Below, piece by piece: positions 34,978-45,880 of a stretch of 64,000 nucleotides of DNA. The position numbers and the translations under genes were made by a program. How positions within the stretch are numbered: the stretch's first letter is position 1; each line of letters starts with the position of its first letter. Under the pieces are notes generated by a model. That model ran no database searches. It was not told where the DNA came from and saw nothing but the letters and a program-made list of their open reading frames with translations. Origin of the DNA: Liolophura sinensis (Eukaryota; Mollusca; Polyplacophora; Chitonida; Chitonidae). Location of the stretch: positions 24,773,764 through 24,837,763 of the forward strand of contig NC_088306.1 in NCBI RefSeq assembly GCF_032854445.1, given 5' to 3'.

Positions 34978-35169
34978 AAGTCCAGCTCAACCTAGCTTCC
35001 TCTTCGGCCGTACGTGGGAAGGTCTGTCAGCAACCTGCGGATGGTCATGAGGTTTCCGCCGGGCTCTGCCCGGTTTCCTCCCACCATAATGCTGGCCTCC
35101 GTCGTATAAGTGAAATATTCTAGAGTACGGCGTAAAACACCAATCAACTAAATAAATAAATTAATTAAT
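34978..35169 (+). mobile_element. SINE-A 3' three-quarters
   Basis: Starts inside the B-box region (TCAAGTCCAGCTC), then GGCCGTACGTGGGAAGG, GGGCTCTGCCCGG, CCGTCGTATAAGTGAAATAT and an (AAAT)/(TTAA) tail. Confidence 0.88.
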
Positions 35170-35879
35170 TCGCAATTACTGAAAATATCATAATTTCGCA
35201 GACATTAAAGCCTAACGGAATGTTAAATATGTATACGGCGTCAGAGGAACATACATGTATATGCATTTTACTCTGTGTTTCTACACGTACCTAAGGCAGA
35301 TTGTCACTGGCTATGTCATCACAAAGGTTGATATTTCTTTTGTGACTTATGGTAAAAATGTATATCGAATAGGATCTGTTTTTTTGTTATGAGTTAAAAC
35401 TTGTTTGCAGAATTTAATGTTGTCTTTTTCCAGCTGTGCGGGTGAAAAGGAGTTTTCCACAGGCCGAGAAACACCTGACCCGACATATATTTTTATTAAC
35501 AAGATTTCAGGTTTTGATACAAAACTGACAGATTGTTCGGGTCTAGATCTGGCCAGGATCTGACATACTTGTGTAGAATACCTCAATAGTATTGTGATAG
35601 GCACATAGATGACGCTCTGGGATCATTTCTCATCTCAACAAAGTGGCCATAGTTAGCCTTATCAAGTATAATATGCAGCACACAGTAAACTCACTGTTCA
35701 GGCTTATCTGGGCGTAAAATGAAACACCGGTACACCAAAGGTTCTGTCACTAGGGATGGGATTAGCAGTTTCTCGTATAGAAAGAAGGCCAAAAGCGTGG
35801 TTTTCTTGAGCAACAAGTTGTGTATACAACAATTCTATGATCCCTTGGTATGTTTTTTTTTGTGATTTCATTGAAAGAA
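35170..35879. other. Unannotated stretch
   Basis: Nothing recognisable. Confidence 0.3.
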
Positions 35880-35961
35880 ATGAGCTGGACTCACAGCGAC
35901 CGCATTGGTGAGAGACTCCTGTATCATTATGCCGCGCTATGGCGCTAACCTCGGAGGTCCC
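35880..35961 (-). mobile_element. SINE-A tRNA-like head only
   Basis: AGCTGGACTCACAGCGACC, GCATTGGTGAGAGACTCCTG, GCGCTATGGCGCTAACC, CGGAGGTCCC: the head in reverse. The body is absent. Confidence 0.7.
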
Positions 35962-36228
35962 AATTGCGAATTAAGATTTGTTACGTGTGTACATATTGTC
36001 AGTAGTAAGTGATAAAGGTGTGAAACCTCTAAGAATTTTTTAAAAGTAATACCAGAATTCGGGAACACAATAGGAAATACGACGATGCAGACACTGCTAC
36101 GAAAATTTAGACTTTAGGACGAAAATTCCTAGCAGATGTCTTTTAACTTGTAAACATTCGCCACATACGAAAATCTTAGCTTTTACATATTTCAACATAA
36201 TCAGAGTATTTCCACCTAACAGGCCTTC

Positions 36229-36470
36229 GCTTATTTATTTATTTTTCTATTTATTTTGGAGTTTTACGCCGTAGTCAAGAATGTTTCAGCGGAATGGTGG
36301 GATAAAACCGGGCAGAACCCGGAGGAAACCCTCGGCCATCCATAGATATCTGGCAAACCTTCCCACCTACGACCTGAGAGGAAGCCAGTATGAGGTGCAT
36401 CGTTTTGAACTCACAGCGATCGAACTGATGAGAGGCTCTTGAGATAACCTCTAAGCCACGGGGCTCCATA
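36229..36470 (-). mobile_element. SINE-A, near full length, diverged
   Basis: Tail TTATTTATTTATTTTTCTAT, GTTTTACGCCGTAGTCAAG, GGGCAGAACCCGGAGGAAAC, TTCCCACCTACGACCTGAGA, and head CTCTAAGCCACGGGGCTCC. The TTATACGACGGCC block is deleted. Confidence 0.8.
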
Positions 36471-37342
36471 ATAGGCCTTCTTGTTTACGCTAGCTTTAAT
36501 AAATCCTTGCAGGGCTTAATAGCTGAACTCCGTCTGGGTTATGCAGTTCAGTCTTACTTTATACATTATGCAACACGTACGCCTCATGGCTTCAGAAACA
36601 ATCCAATTGAGAAAAGGGTCCCTGGGTGTCCAGACCCTAAGCTAGGTCTGAGGCCTAGCAAACCCTGTGGCTGTTAGGCATTTCCTTCCTGATAAGGGGA
36701 ACTTGAGTAAAGATTTACCTACCTTGGTCTATGGTTGACATTATACGTCGGCTCTTATTTACTTACTCTCTATATATTAGTCCTTGACTTCCAGCTTATA
36801 TCAATAGCAAAGGTATGGTATATAGTACATATACGGTATGTATACATAAAACAGGGGTAATATACTAAAGTAAATAGTAGCCTTTTTAGGTTTATTAAAC
36901 TCCGAAGAGGACATCAGAAACTTTTTCAAGTGTAAGTCAAAAGTCACTTTGACCAACAGTGTTCACACACTTAGATTGCTGGTTATTTTAAATGTGGGTG
37001 CCACTATAGCTTCAAAGGAATACGTGTATGTAGTTTTATACTGAGCTATTGTATTGGTTCTGATCGACAATTCTGTGCGGGCAAGACAATGTTTTGCAAT
37101 GCTATTCCTACATCCTAACATTCATTGTGATATTTGCCAAGTGACAAGGCAGCAGCTAACAGATTAGTTAGTTAATTTGCACACGTGATACACGTATATG
37201 AGCGGGACGATTGTGTTCTATCACCATGCCTTAACGTGCATATACATGTTATACACATTAAAAGCGAACAAAAACTAAGTGAATCAATTTGCTCTTGGGT
37301 GCAGTTATCATGCAAGCAGGTGTTTTCAGGTGAAGTTGTATT
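36471..37342. other. Unannotated stretch
   Basis: Two small hairpins near 36620-36665 (GGGTC/GACCC and GCTAGG/CCTAGC). No gene. Confidence 0.3.
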
Positions 37343-37606
37343 ATGGATGATAATGTAACAGCAATTTTTCTCTGCGAAGAAAAAATGTGGGCTGCTCTTG
37401 CCGTGACGGCTTTTAACAGCGATGTACAGGTCTATACGAAGATCGCGTTATCGTTCTTTTTGTGGTTGTTGCTGTTATGGATGGCTTCCTCTTGGGTGGG
37501 TGTATTTTTTTTAATGGGCATTCACGTAGTTCGTGACAACTTAGGCCTCATTTCACCAAATTCCAATAACAGCCCACTGCGCTCAAGTTTGTTCATTTTA
37601 CGATGA
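37343..37606 (+). other. Orphan ORF, 87 codons, hydrophobic centre
   Basis: ATG-initiated frame with a strongly hydrophobic segment (about residues 44-63, LSFFLWLLLLWMASSWVGVF) that could span a membrane. No family recognised, no clear promoter or intron signals. The length is within what chance allows in DNA of this composition. Listed only because it has an ATG and non-repetitive sequence. Confidence 0.12.
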
Positions 37607-38041
37607 ATATTTGTTTGTATGTTTTTACATAAAGTGAGAAGATGATGTGCTCAATATTCATTTTAATTTGAAATTTGCACAAATGTATTTGGATTACAGG
37701 ACTAAAGGCGTAAGTTTTGAATATATATGGGTTTTTTTATTGCAGACTGCAGTATAATTTTGGATATCAGCTTGCATAAATCTACAACACACCAACACGT
37801 ACAGAAGGTCGGCGCGGAGCTGCTTAAAATCAGGTAGGATTTTTTTTATGTAATTTCTAAGCGCCTCAGATCTCCAGTCATCCATGGTTTGATAAGATCC
37901 TATTTAGAAGCGTACGTCACGTTTCTGGTCATTGTACCACCACTATAAGCTCTGAGTTTCCTTGTTGAGTAAGCCTATGTTGCCTTGGGTCCTCTCTGCA
38001 TAATGCAATCAGGGTGGTGCTGGTGTGTGGAGGGCACTGGT

Positions 38042-38093
38042 GGGGGGTTGGGGTTGGGGTGGGGGGTTGGGGTGGGGGGCGGGCGTAGTGGAA
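38042..38093 (+). repeat. G-rich quadruplex-prone tract
   Basis: At least seven G runs of four or more, separated by one or two T or a C, on the plus strand. Confidence 0.85.
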
Positions 38094-38118
38094 GGTGTAT
38101 TGAAGACTTGCCTTGGGG

Positions 38119-38526
38119 TTAGGAGGCAAGATTCCGTCGGGGCGCAATAGGTAGATGTATAGGACACGCTTGAAGTGTGATAGCATAATGCTGGCTCGAT
38201 AACTGAGTTTGTTTATGCAGGTATTCATGGTTAGAATGAATACGCATACTGTATATAGTATGCACCGCAGTGCAATAGTATACAGGCACATCTCTCAGCG
38301 TAGGTAACATCATACAAACTGTACACACTCGACCCAAATTCGCACCTTCGGAACAATCAAGGACATATTCGCGTTTCACAGCAATAACCTTTATCTCATG
38401 GACGTCTTGTTTACCTCCCTTGTTATATTGAGAGTATCGACCCAGCAGTATCACCTGTGTGGCCGACATTTTACCTGTGTTAAGGCGTGCAACCCGGTAT
38501 ATAGGTGTGACGGCCATGTGAGACAT
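38119..38526 (-). other. Orphan ORF, 135 codons
   Basis: The longest ATG-started frame outside the retrotransposon remnant, beginning MSHMAVTPIYRVARLNTGKM. A TATA-like ATATATAAT lies about 110 bp upstream on minus (near 38640). Several GT sites in it look like splice donors (ACAG/GTAAAA, CACAG/GTGATA, GGAG/GTAAAC), so only the first 20-50 codons could be exon. No homology recognised, so I regard it as an unproven candidate. Confidence 0.15.
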
Positions 38527-39063
38527 GATGATCTAGTACGTCTCATCTACTATGCTTACTATACGCTTTGTAATTAACTGGGCATAGCTTTTTTTTCACA
38601 AGACAACCGGAGATAGATCGTATTGTGTCACGGTCATTATATATCTCCACGGAACAGCGATCACCGTTGACATCGTCATACAACAATTAAACAGTGCACC
38701 GCGGAAGAAGACCAAAAAAAAAATGACGTTGAAACAAATTGAACGGCTTTTCTTTACCTTGTCAGCGTGTGATTTATCAAATCACAGGTTAACTGATCGC
38801 CGTGCATGTCAGTGAGCACGACTGAACTACCTTTACAACGATTACAACGATATTTCACGGACAAAATGATCGTATCTTTCTGGATTATCTTCCTTCATGT
38901 TCGAGATAAATTCTACGAACTGGCGGTTGGGAAAAGACACAAGAAATACGTAAGTGGTATATATGTCGTGTGTAATAATTTGAGATATAACAATAGTTAG
39001 TTAGCCATATTTGAGGTGAAAATAGCACAATAAAACTGCAGAAATAAGGTCATATATAAACTT
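38527..39063. other. Unannotated stretch
   Basis: Nothing recognisable apart from short A and T runs. Confidence 0.3.
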
Positions 39064-39064
39064 C

Positions 39065-39135
<71 letters not shown>
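39064..39135. repeat. (ATT)n microsatellite
   Basis: About 24 uninterrupted trinucleotides. On minus it encodes a poly-Asn run in a spurious frame. Confidence 0.97.
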
Positions 39136-39235
39136 GAGATATTGTTTATGTCATTGCTGGGTATCTCAAGTGCCATAAAAATATAATTTTGTAGATGGAA
39201 AGGTAAGATGCACGTTGACCCCATTCCTGTCATTA

Positions 39236-39662
39236 AACTGGAACTGTCATTTGACTGGAACTGTCATTTGACTGAAACTGTTAGATGGTTGCAAGTGTCA
39301 CATGACTGGAAGTGTCAGTTGGCAGGAAATATCAGTTGGTAGGCGATATCAGTTGAATAGAACTATCATCTGACTGGAGATGTCAGATGACTGGCATTGT
39401 CAGAAGATTAGAGATATTAGTTGAATGGATCTGTCACTTGGCTAGAACTGCCGTTTGACTGGAAATATCATTTGACTGGAAATATCATTTGACTGGAAAT
39501 ATCATTTGACTGGAACTATCAGTTTGATGGATCTCCCATTTGACTGGAACTGTCATTTGACTTTAAATGTCATCATTTGACTTGAACTGTCATTTGACTT
39601 TAAATATCATCATTTGACTTGAACTGTCATTTGACTGAAACTGTCATTTAGAACTGTCACAG
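39236..39662 (+). repeat. 17-bp minisatellite, about 24 copies
   Basis: Degenerate repeats of ATTTGACTGGAACTGTC. Units near 39460-39530 are almost identical; those at 39290-39440 are diverged (CAGTTGGCAGGAAATAT). A subset at 39560-39630 has a composite unit with the insertion TTTAAATGTCATC, an emerging higher-order repeat. Confidence 0.9.
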
Positions 39663-39842
39663 AGTTGGTTCGATCGGCCCACATACTCGAAACACGAAAT
39701 TTTCGTCCAGAATATTAAATTTTTTTCTACATTTCTGTTGTCATCTGTAATTTTGGAGCTATTATTCCAAGAAAAAAATTTGACCATGGAACTGTCTTTA
39801 TTGAGAAACTAACACGGTCGAAATTATTGTTTTGCCATTTCC

Positions 39843-39883
39843 TGCCTGTGTACAATGCCATTTATAGGCATTGTACACAGGCA
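39843..39883. other. Perfect 17-bp hairpin, 7-nt loop
   Basis: TGCCTGTGTACAATGCC at 39843-39859 is followed, after ATTTATA, by its exact complement GGCATTGTACACAGGCA at 39867-39883. It is the cleanest short inverted repeat in the window. Confidence 0.95.
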
Positions 39884-41099
39884 ATGTCGCTTCATTTCTA
39901 CTAATAGGTATAGATATTGTACAACATGAACGCAGCTGTCAATAAAGGATGCGAACCAGTAGTGATCCCAGAGGCCTGGCAAAATATCAATCACTTTTAA
40001 CAGATCTATGGTAAACTTGTTTTCTACCTCCCTGTGCAAGGAGCTCGAAAAGTTAGAAACTACCGCCTAAGTGTAATAATATATATATAGAAAACTAAGA
40101 AAGTGTTTTTGCTCTCCTTAATCCACGCGTCTGTTGCAGATGTCGAATGACCCTCGAAACGATCCGTTGCAAAAACCATTTTCTCCCTGTTGCTACAGGT
40201 AGAGCCGCGTCTACTGTTTTTTCTTTTCTTTTTTCTTTTATTGTTATGTGACAATGTTTTGCATTTATATTCGAAAATGGCTAGAATTTGCGCAATTGTA
40301 ATATGAAGATCCAAACAGACAAGAAATGTTATCTAGCAAGTGCTAGCAAGGCTCTGCATCATTGCTGCCTAGACCATGCTGATGTTTGATGGTTTAGAGA
40401 AGTTTATGATTTCGAAGCCAAGCCGTTTTGCACGGCATGTAAACATTTTACTACACATTAAAGGTATAAATATCCACAGAATTTATTACCACAACATTCA
40501 TTTCCTTTATTTTGTCTTATAAAGGCAGACTTTTTTTCTCTTTGTAAATTTTCTTGTTACCTGGGAAAATTTTATTTATTATGTAATTGAAAAAATGAAT
40601 TTCAAATCAGGTGATCTATTCTTAGCATCTTTGTAGGTCACATATATTGCGATCGTTTTGTTCTGATATTCAATCCGTACGTGGGCATTGTGAACACTGT
40701 ATGGAATACTGGGTATGGGAAGATATTTGTCTCGTAGGCCGATAGCAGTTGTCTTTTTGAAATCTACGAAAGTCGCAAGTATGAACAAAGCACTTAAAAC
40801 CTTATCGAAGAATTTCCGGAATTGGTTATGTAGTGTATAGATCTGTATATTAGGATGTTTAAACAACTGGACGGCAATCATATATACATGTAGACAGCGA
40901 ACCATGACTGGTTTACAGTGCAAGCTTGGGATGGCCTTATACATATTGTACTTGAAAACACCATAAGGTACAGAATTTGTAGTCGGAATATGGTGATGTA
41001 GAAAGTAGAAAAGGGGATCCTTTATTTCTGCATTAATAGTTATACAGCTTACAACCTACAGATATGCATGTGTCGCTTAGTCATAACTGTTGTAGAGGC
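39884..41099. other. Unannotated stretch
   Basis: No gene. The 121-codon minus frame at 40579-40944 has no recognisable domain. Confidence 0.3.
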
Positions 41100-41640
41100 G
41101 CAAATACATTTATTCAACTGCTGCTGAGGTTCACACATATATATGTTTGTGATTTACCGTTGTTGGATTGTAAACACGTAACCGTCAGTTATTTAAATTG
41201 CTGTTGGGGTACATACATGTACGTCAGTTATTTAACTGCTGCTGAGGTACACACCTATATGTGTCAGTTGTTTAACTGCTGCTGATGTACACACATATGT
41301 GTCAGTTGTTTAACAGCAGGTGAGGTACACACATATATGTATCAATTATTTAACTGCTGTTGAGGTACACACATACATGTCATTTATTTAACTGCTGCTG
41401 ACGGGCACACATATATGTGTCAATCGTTTAATCGCTGCAGATGTAAACACATATATGTATCAGTTATTTAGCTGCTGCCGACGGACACACATATATATAT
41501 ATGTCTGCGATTTACCTGTTGTTGGGTTCCACACACGTAACCGTCAGTCATTTAAATGCTATTTGGGTACATACATATACGTCAGTTATTTAACTGCTGC
41601 TCAGTTACACACATATATATGTCAGTGATTTGCCCTATTT
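41100..41640 (+). repeat. Degenerate 38-42-bp tandem array with a 358-bp higher-order period
   Basis: Repeats of TCAGTTATTTAACTGCTGCT followed by GAGGTACACACATATATG, about 13 units. A distinctive variant (GATTTACC...TTGTTGG...CACGTAACCGTCAGT...TACATACATGTACGTCAG) occurs at 41145 and again at 41503, 358 bp apart, showing that a block of several units was duplicated together. Confidence 0.88.
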
Positions 41641-42357
41641 GTATATGTTCAGCTGAAAAAAAAATGTCATAAAGTGCAGGGATCACAATTACACCAATGC
41701 ATAATAAAGACATTGCTAATTTTTCTGACACTGTTCATTAGTCCAGCATATTTTTTGCATTCAGGCAGTATTCTCCACGTAGAAAAACTATGTATATATT
41801 TCACGCAGCTGATACAAGTCGAGTTTTTTTGCCAGAAATTTTTGATTGGGTGATAATTGAAGGAGACGCCTAACATGTAACGAGAACCGTGTTTATATTT
41901 TACAGCATAGCAACTGCACAATGCGGCAAGCAAGAATCAATAGTCTGTATAAAGATCGATAATTTGGAACTAAAGAGCTAAACGAAACCTTTAACTAAGA
42001 ACAAATCGATGATTAATTGCAACGTAACATTTACCGCCAAACCATAGCTACAGGTAAACAATCCAAGATGTTCGGAAGCATTTAACGTTTTATTTTAGAA
42101 GTATTTTCTCCTGTTCAGTTAGCTACCGCTTTGGCACCCCTAGTCGATTTAACTGGATTCGCTATTTGCATTATTTGCAATTTTGATGTCGCGTATTGCA
42201 ATGTGGGCAAAAGATGTATAAAACGAATCAATCACTACATTGGGGTTATGTCAAACAATGTAAATAAACACACATCTGAGTTGAATCAGACAGTGTTTCT
42301 GTTTGTTCCACTATATTTTGGTGTTATTCTCTAGACGCTGTAAAAATGAAACATATG
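41641..42357. other. Unannotated stretch
   Basis: Nothing recognisable. Confidence 0.3.
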
Positions 42358-42470
42358 TGTTTTATTTACTTAATTAGTTATTTTTTTGTTATTTGAAAGA
42401 GGTTTCACGGCGTACTCAAAAATATTTCACATATACAATAGCGGCCAGTATTGTGATTACAGGGAACCGG
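42358..42470 (-). mobile_element. SINE-A 3' fragment, diverged
   Basis: TTTCACGGCGTACTCAAAAA, TATTTCACATATACAATAGC, GGCCAGTATTGTG, GGGAACCGG. It passes directly into repeat D. Confidence 0.7.
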
Positions 42471-42536
42471 AACGTTCGTATACTAGCCGTCAAGCAAAAT
42501 GTACATTCCAGGTCAATAATCACAATGCCAATTCCC
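42471..42536 (+). repeat. Short dispersed repeat D, copy 3
   Basis: ACGTTCGTATACTAGCCGTC, AAGCAAAATGTACATTCCAG, GTCAATAATCACAATG follow the order of the copies at 18.1 and 21.9 kb. Confidence 0.55.
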
Positions 42537-43063
42537 AAAAAGACTAATCACACAGAAAAGCGTTTTATTTTTCGCAGAATGGGGCGTTTTAATGTAGAAG
42601 TTACATTAGAGTTATCTGCCCCTATTCTGCAGCTAATATTCATTTAGCTTCCAGTTGGTGAATATTACACTAGTTGACCACATGCAACACTGTGACCTTT
42701 TAAAACAAGGCGCTTCTCTTATCACATCTAAACGAAGGTTGGACAATATCCGGTATAACATTAGGCTAGCCTCGGCACTAATTTTACCATTATCTAGGTA
42801 ATCTGGAAGTGTACACCCATAGTATATAGCCAAAAATGTGCATGGACCTGGCAAATTTCAAATGACTTACCTTTCATTTACCATTGCTAAAATGTGCATA
42901 CCATAAGTTTTCAATTAACTGCACCACAAGTATAATGCATATTTCGGGCACATCAGTTATTTCTGACAGATTATTTAACCTTTTCTGATAAGTCATTATG
43001 TGCCCCAGCTTGAGTAATACAGTCGTGCGTTCAAATTCGCAACAATGTGTTTTAATGGCGTGC
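42537..43063. other. Unannotated stretch, possibly LINE 3' UTR
   Basis: Lies downstream (minus) of the retrotransposon stop codon. The part nearest 43063 may be its 3' UTR, but no poly(A) or repeat tail is seen. Confidence 0.25.
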
Positions 43064-43624
43064 TTAGTTACATACTAATGAGAGAAAATCAAAAATAGTA
43101 TCACTTTCTACAGAATTGAAGAGTTCTGAAAGAGAGCTCACGTGATAAAAGGAATCTCGTGCAGGAGCAAAGTCGCCACAGTCAAGCAATATGTGCTTGA
43201 CTGTGAACCGTTGATCACAAGCAAAGCAATGAGGAGCATCTTCTCCTTTCAACAAATACCCATGCGTAGCACGTGTGTGACCGATACGACACCTCCTCAA
43301 AATGCAAGGGCGGAGACGATGCCGTGAAAGGACCAACCAACTGACGAATATCATGCAGTTTGTTGGTTGTCTGGTCATCCCATTGAGCCTGAAACAAGCG
43401 CTTGATATAGGAGCAAATAAGTGAACGCAAGTTCGAATATGGAACGTCAGTTTGGGTAGTAACGGAATGCAGAGCCGCCTTTGCGGCTTCATCTGCAGCA
43501 GTATTCCCAGGGATACCCATATGCCCGGGCACCCAACAAAAGACAATGATAAAATCTTCATTAAGTCGTTTAAACATCTCCATGATAGACAGAATGTCTG
43601 GATGTACAGGCGAACTAGCCCATG

Positions 43625-43625
<1 letters not shown>
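43064..43625 (-). pseudogene. Non-LTR retrotransposon ORF2 C-terminus (RNase H plus zinc knuckle), frameshifted
   Basis: Remnant of the 3' end of an I/Jockey-type LINE polyprotein. The first frame (to about 43290) has the last part of an RNase H domain: FCWVPGHMGIPGNTAADEAA, where the H and D are the conserved residues, then helix-rich sequence with W-DDQTTNKL. Near 43290-43300 the frame shifts by one base (PLHFEEV to the other frame), then RCRIGHTRATHGYLLKGE and a CX2CX7HX4C knuckle (C-FAC-...-H-ILLD-C), a standard C-terminal motif of these elements, and a stop at 43064. The endonuclease, reverse transcriptase and start of RNase H are missing: the fragment begins at a (CA)n tract, suggesting 5' truncation there. 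Two frames cannot give a working protein. In life such proteins nick DNA and reverse-transcribe the element's RNA. Confidence 0.88.
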
Positions 43626-43669
<44 letters not shown>

Positions 43670-43706
43670 ACACACACACACATATATACATACATACATA
43701 CATAAC
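43626..43706. repeat. (CA)n/(CATA)n microsatellite
   Basis: About 25 CA units, interrupted by TA, then (CATA) repeats. It forms the upstream limit of the LINE fragment. Confidence 0.95.
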
Positions 43707-44586
43707 ACTTTTTGTCACTCAGACCCTGCACAAAGATAACAACACAGGTCCGGTCATATAGCCGAGCCACACTCTTCCCTTATTATCACATTTAACAATT
43801 GGAATAGGAAATTGGAAGGCGGGTAAATTGGCAATGCAAGATCATCTGTTGATAACATTGTGTCGCTTGTCAGCCCAAAGTTGCCAGAGTACGTGAGAAG
43901 AAAAAAAAACGGGAATGATGGGAAGCCGGTGGACATACCCTAAATCGTCAACATAATCAACCTGAAATGTAAACATTTCACTCAACTGTAAGCCATAATT
44001 CTCAAAATTTTGGAGATTAACATGTTTTTGTTCAAAAATAATAGAACCTAAGGATTTTGTTAAAGTCATAAGCTCAATAACAACCCTCTAAAATGTCAGA
44101 AAGTGAACAATCTGAGATTCGCACTAAAACGTACATTTACAGAAACAAATAAGTCACAAAATGTTAGTTTTGGTGCTCAAAACTACATGCTTCCAACTGG
44201 ATATCATCCTACCTTCGAAACAAAACTTAAAACACATTTTTAAGACCAACTCTCAGAATCAGGCGAAATTTCATGTCAGATGTATTGTTAAATTTGTCGG
44301 AGATTTACGGTAACTTTGTGTTCAGCCACTAGTTATGAAAGGTTAACAAAACAGGTGACGACATTGCAGCTGTTGTCATCACTTTCTGGACCATCAGTCA
44401 AGTGCAACCAGTCTATATTGTTAGCCCTGTCAGACGCCTTATCGCCAATGTTCACATGAAATCACGATAATGGACTCTTCCACTGCACATGCATAGTTTC
44501 ACAAGAATTAGACAAAAACAGGCATACCACTACAGTTGTCAGTGTCATTCGATTTTCACAGCACATCAGGTAAGGTTGGTGTTTTA

Positions 44587-44590
<4 letters not shown>
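43707..44590. other. Unannotated stretch
   Basis: No gene or repeat recognised. Confidence 0.3.

Positions 44591-44666
<76 letters not shown>
44591..44666. repeat. (TA)n microsatellite
   Basis: About 37 uninterrupted TA units, able to extrude as a cruciform. Confidence 0.97.
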
Positions 44667-44670
<4 letters not shown>

Positions 44671-44990
44671 CGTAAATTTGACGACAGCATTTATCAAAGT
44701 CTCTTAATTCAAAGTGATTCGTATTTAAGATGAACGATATGAGTAGCAAGTCGAAGTTAAAATTGAGAATACCAGTTTAAATTCCAGAATACCAATTCGT
44801 GTTTCGTAATTGTGTTTACGTAATGCAGATTCAGCTTTTTATCCGCAAGAAAAGCAGAAAATATTTTGATACTCTATATGTAGCTGTATAAAGCACTAAC
44901 AAAATACAATGTAAAACGAAAGCATTTGCGAGAGTGCATTGTTGGCAAACAGTCACACGTAATTGGTAAAATACCGACCTCTTGTCAATT
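44667..44990. other. Unannotated stretch
   Basis: Nothing recognisable. Confidence 0.3.
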
Positions 44991-45225
44991 TACCTCAGAT
45001 ATTTATTTATGTATTTATTTAATTGGCGTTTTACGCCGTACTCAAGAATATTTGACTTATACCACGGCGGCCAGCATTATGGTGGGAGGAAACCGGTCAG
45101 AGCTTGGGAAAAGCCACGACCATCCGCAGGTAGCTGAAGTCCTTCCCACGTACGGCCGGAAAGGAAGCCAGTATGAGCTGGATTTGAACTCGCAGCGACT
45201 GCATTGGTGAGAGTACCTCAGATAT
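44991..45225 (-). mobile_element. SINE-A, 5'-truncated, with 12-bp target-site duplication
   Basis: TACCTCAGATAT at 44991-45002 recurs at 45214-45225. Between them the minus strand reads from a head truncated in the CACCAATGCAGTCGCTG region, through GGCCGTACGTGGGAAGG and the conserved CGGCGTAAAACGCCAATTAA to the (AAAT)n tail. The truncation together with intact target duplications shows that the loss happened at insertion, as in LINE-driven retrotransposition. Confidence 0.92.
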
Positions 45226-45767
45226 GGTTTTACTTTAAATGTTAATCTAAATACTTAAATAGGAGCAAATCATCCCTCAGAACACCCACCCAGCCTCTGG
45301 AAAATGCAGTGATGTTAGTTGCATTTTATAAGACGTCACTGGGCTAGAATTACTCCAAATGCTGTGTTGATATCGCATTTAATAAACATATTACGTGACA
45401 GTGTCAGCCCGACTGTTTCCATTGTTTTACTCCCTCGTTTGTCCTTCTGACTGAGGACTCGGCGTGCTCAGGAAAATCCCCAGTGACAAACTATTGTCCC
45501 AATGTTCCAATTCCTGTTTTGTTACGTAAACAGTCTGACAGTAGGTCTGGATATGTTCTAGCACTGTCCTGAAGAGTGTTTGAAGGAGTTTTCAAAAAGT
45601 GTTGATGTAAAAATGGGCCATGTTAAGATGATACCTAAACTAGCGGGGACTAAACAGTTACGTACATGTATTTTAATGCACTGTAAACAATCCATTTGTA
45701 GGAAGTGTGTAGATCAACGGACTATTTTCATGTATACTGTTCATGATGGTATGTCATAGCGATTGCA
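45226..45767. other. Unannotated stretch
   Basis: Nothing recognisable. Confidence 0.3.
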
Positions 45768-45880
45768 TGACATCAACCTGCGAATGGTCATGGGTTTCCG
45801 CACGGGCTCTGTACGATTTTCTCTCACCACAATGCTGGTCGTCGTCGTATAGATAAAATATACAATCAAATAAATAAATA
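45768..45880 (+). mobile_element. SINE-A 3' fragment
   Basis: CAACCTGCGAATGGTCATGG, CACAATGCTGGTCGTCGTC, then CAATCAAATAAATAAATA. The GAGTACGGCGTAA block is deleted. Confidence 0.78.

Noticed and set aside
34547-35123. Frames across the 44-bp minisatellite and the T/G tract
   Set aside because: The 44-bp period changes frame each unit; peptides reflect tandem repeats and low-complexity DNA.
38997-39233. Frame with a long poly-Asn run
   Set aside because: Pure product of the (ATT)n microsatellite.
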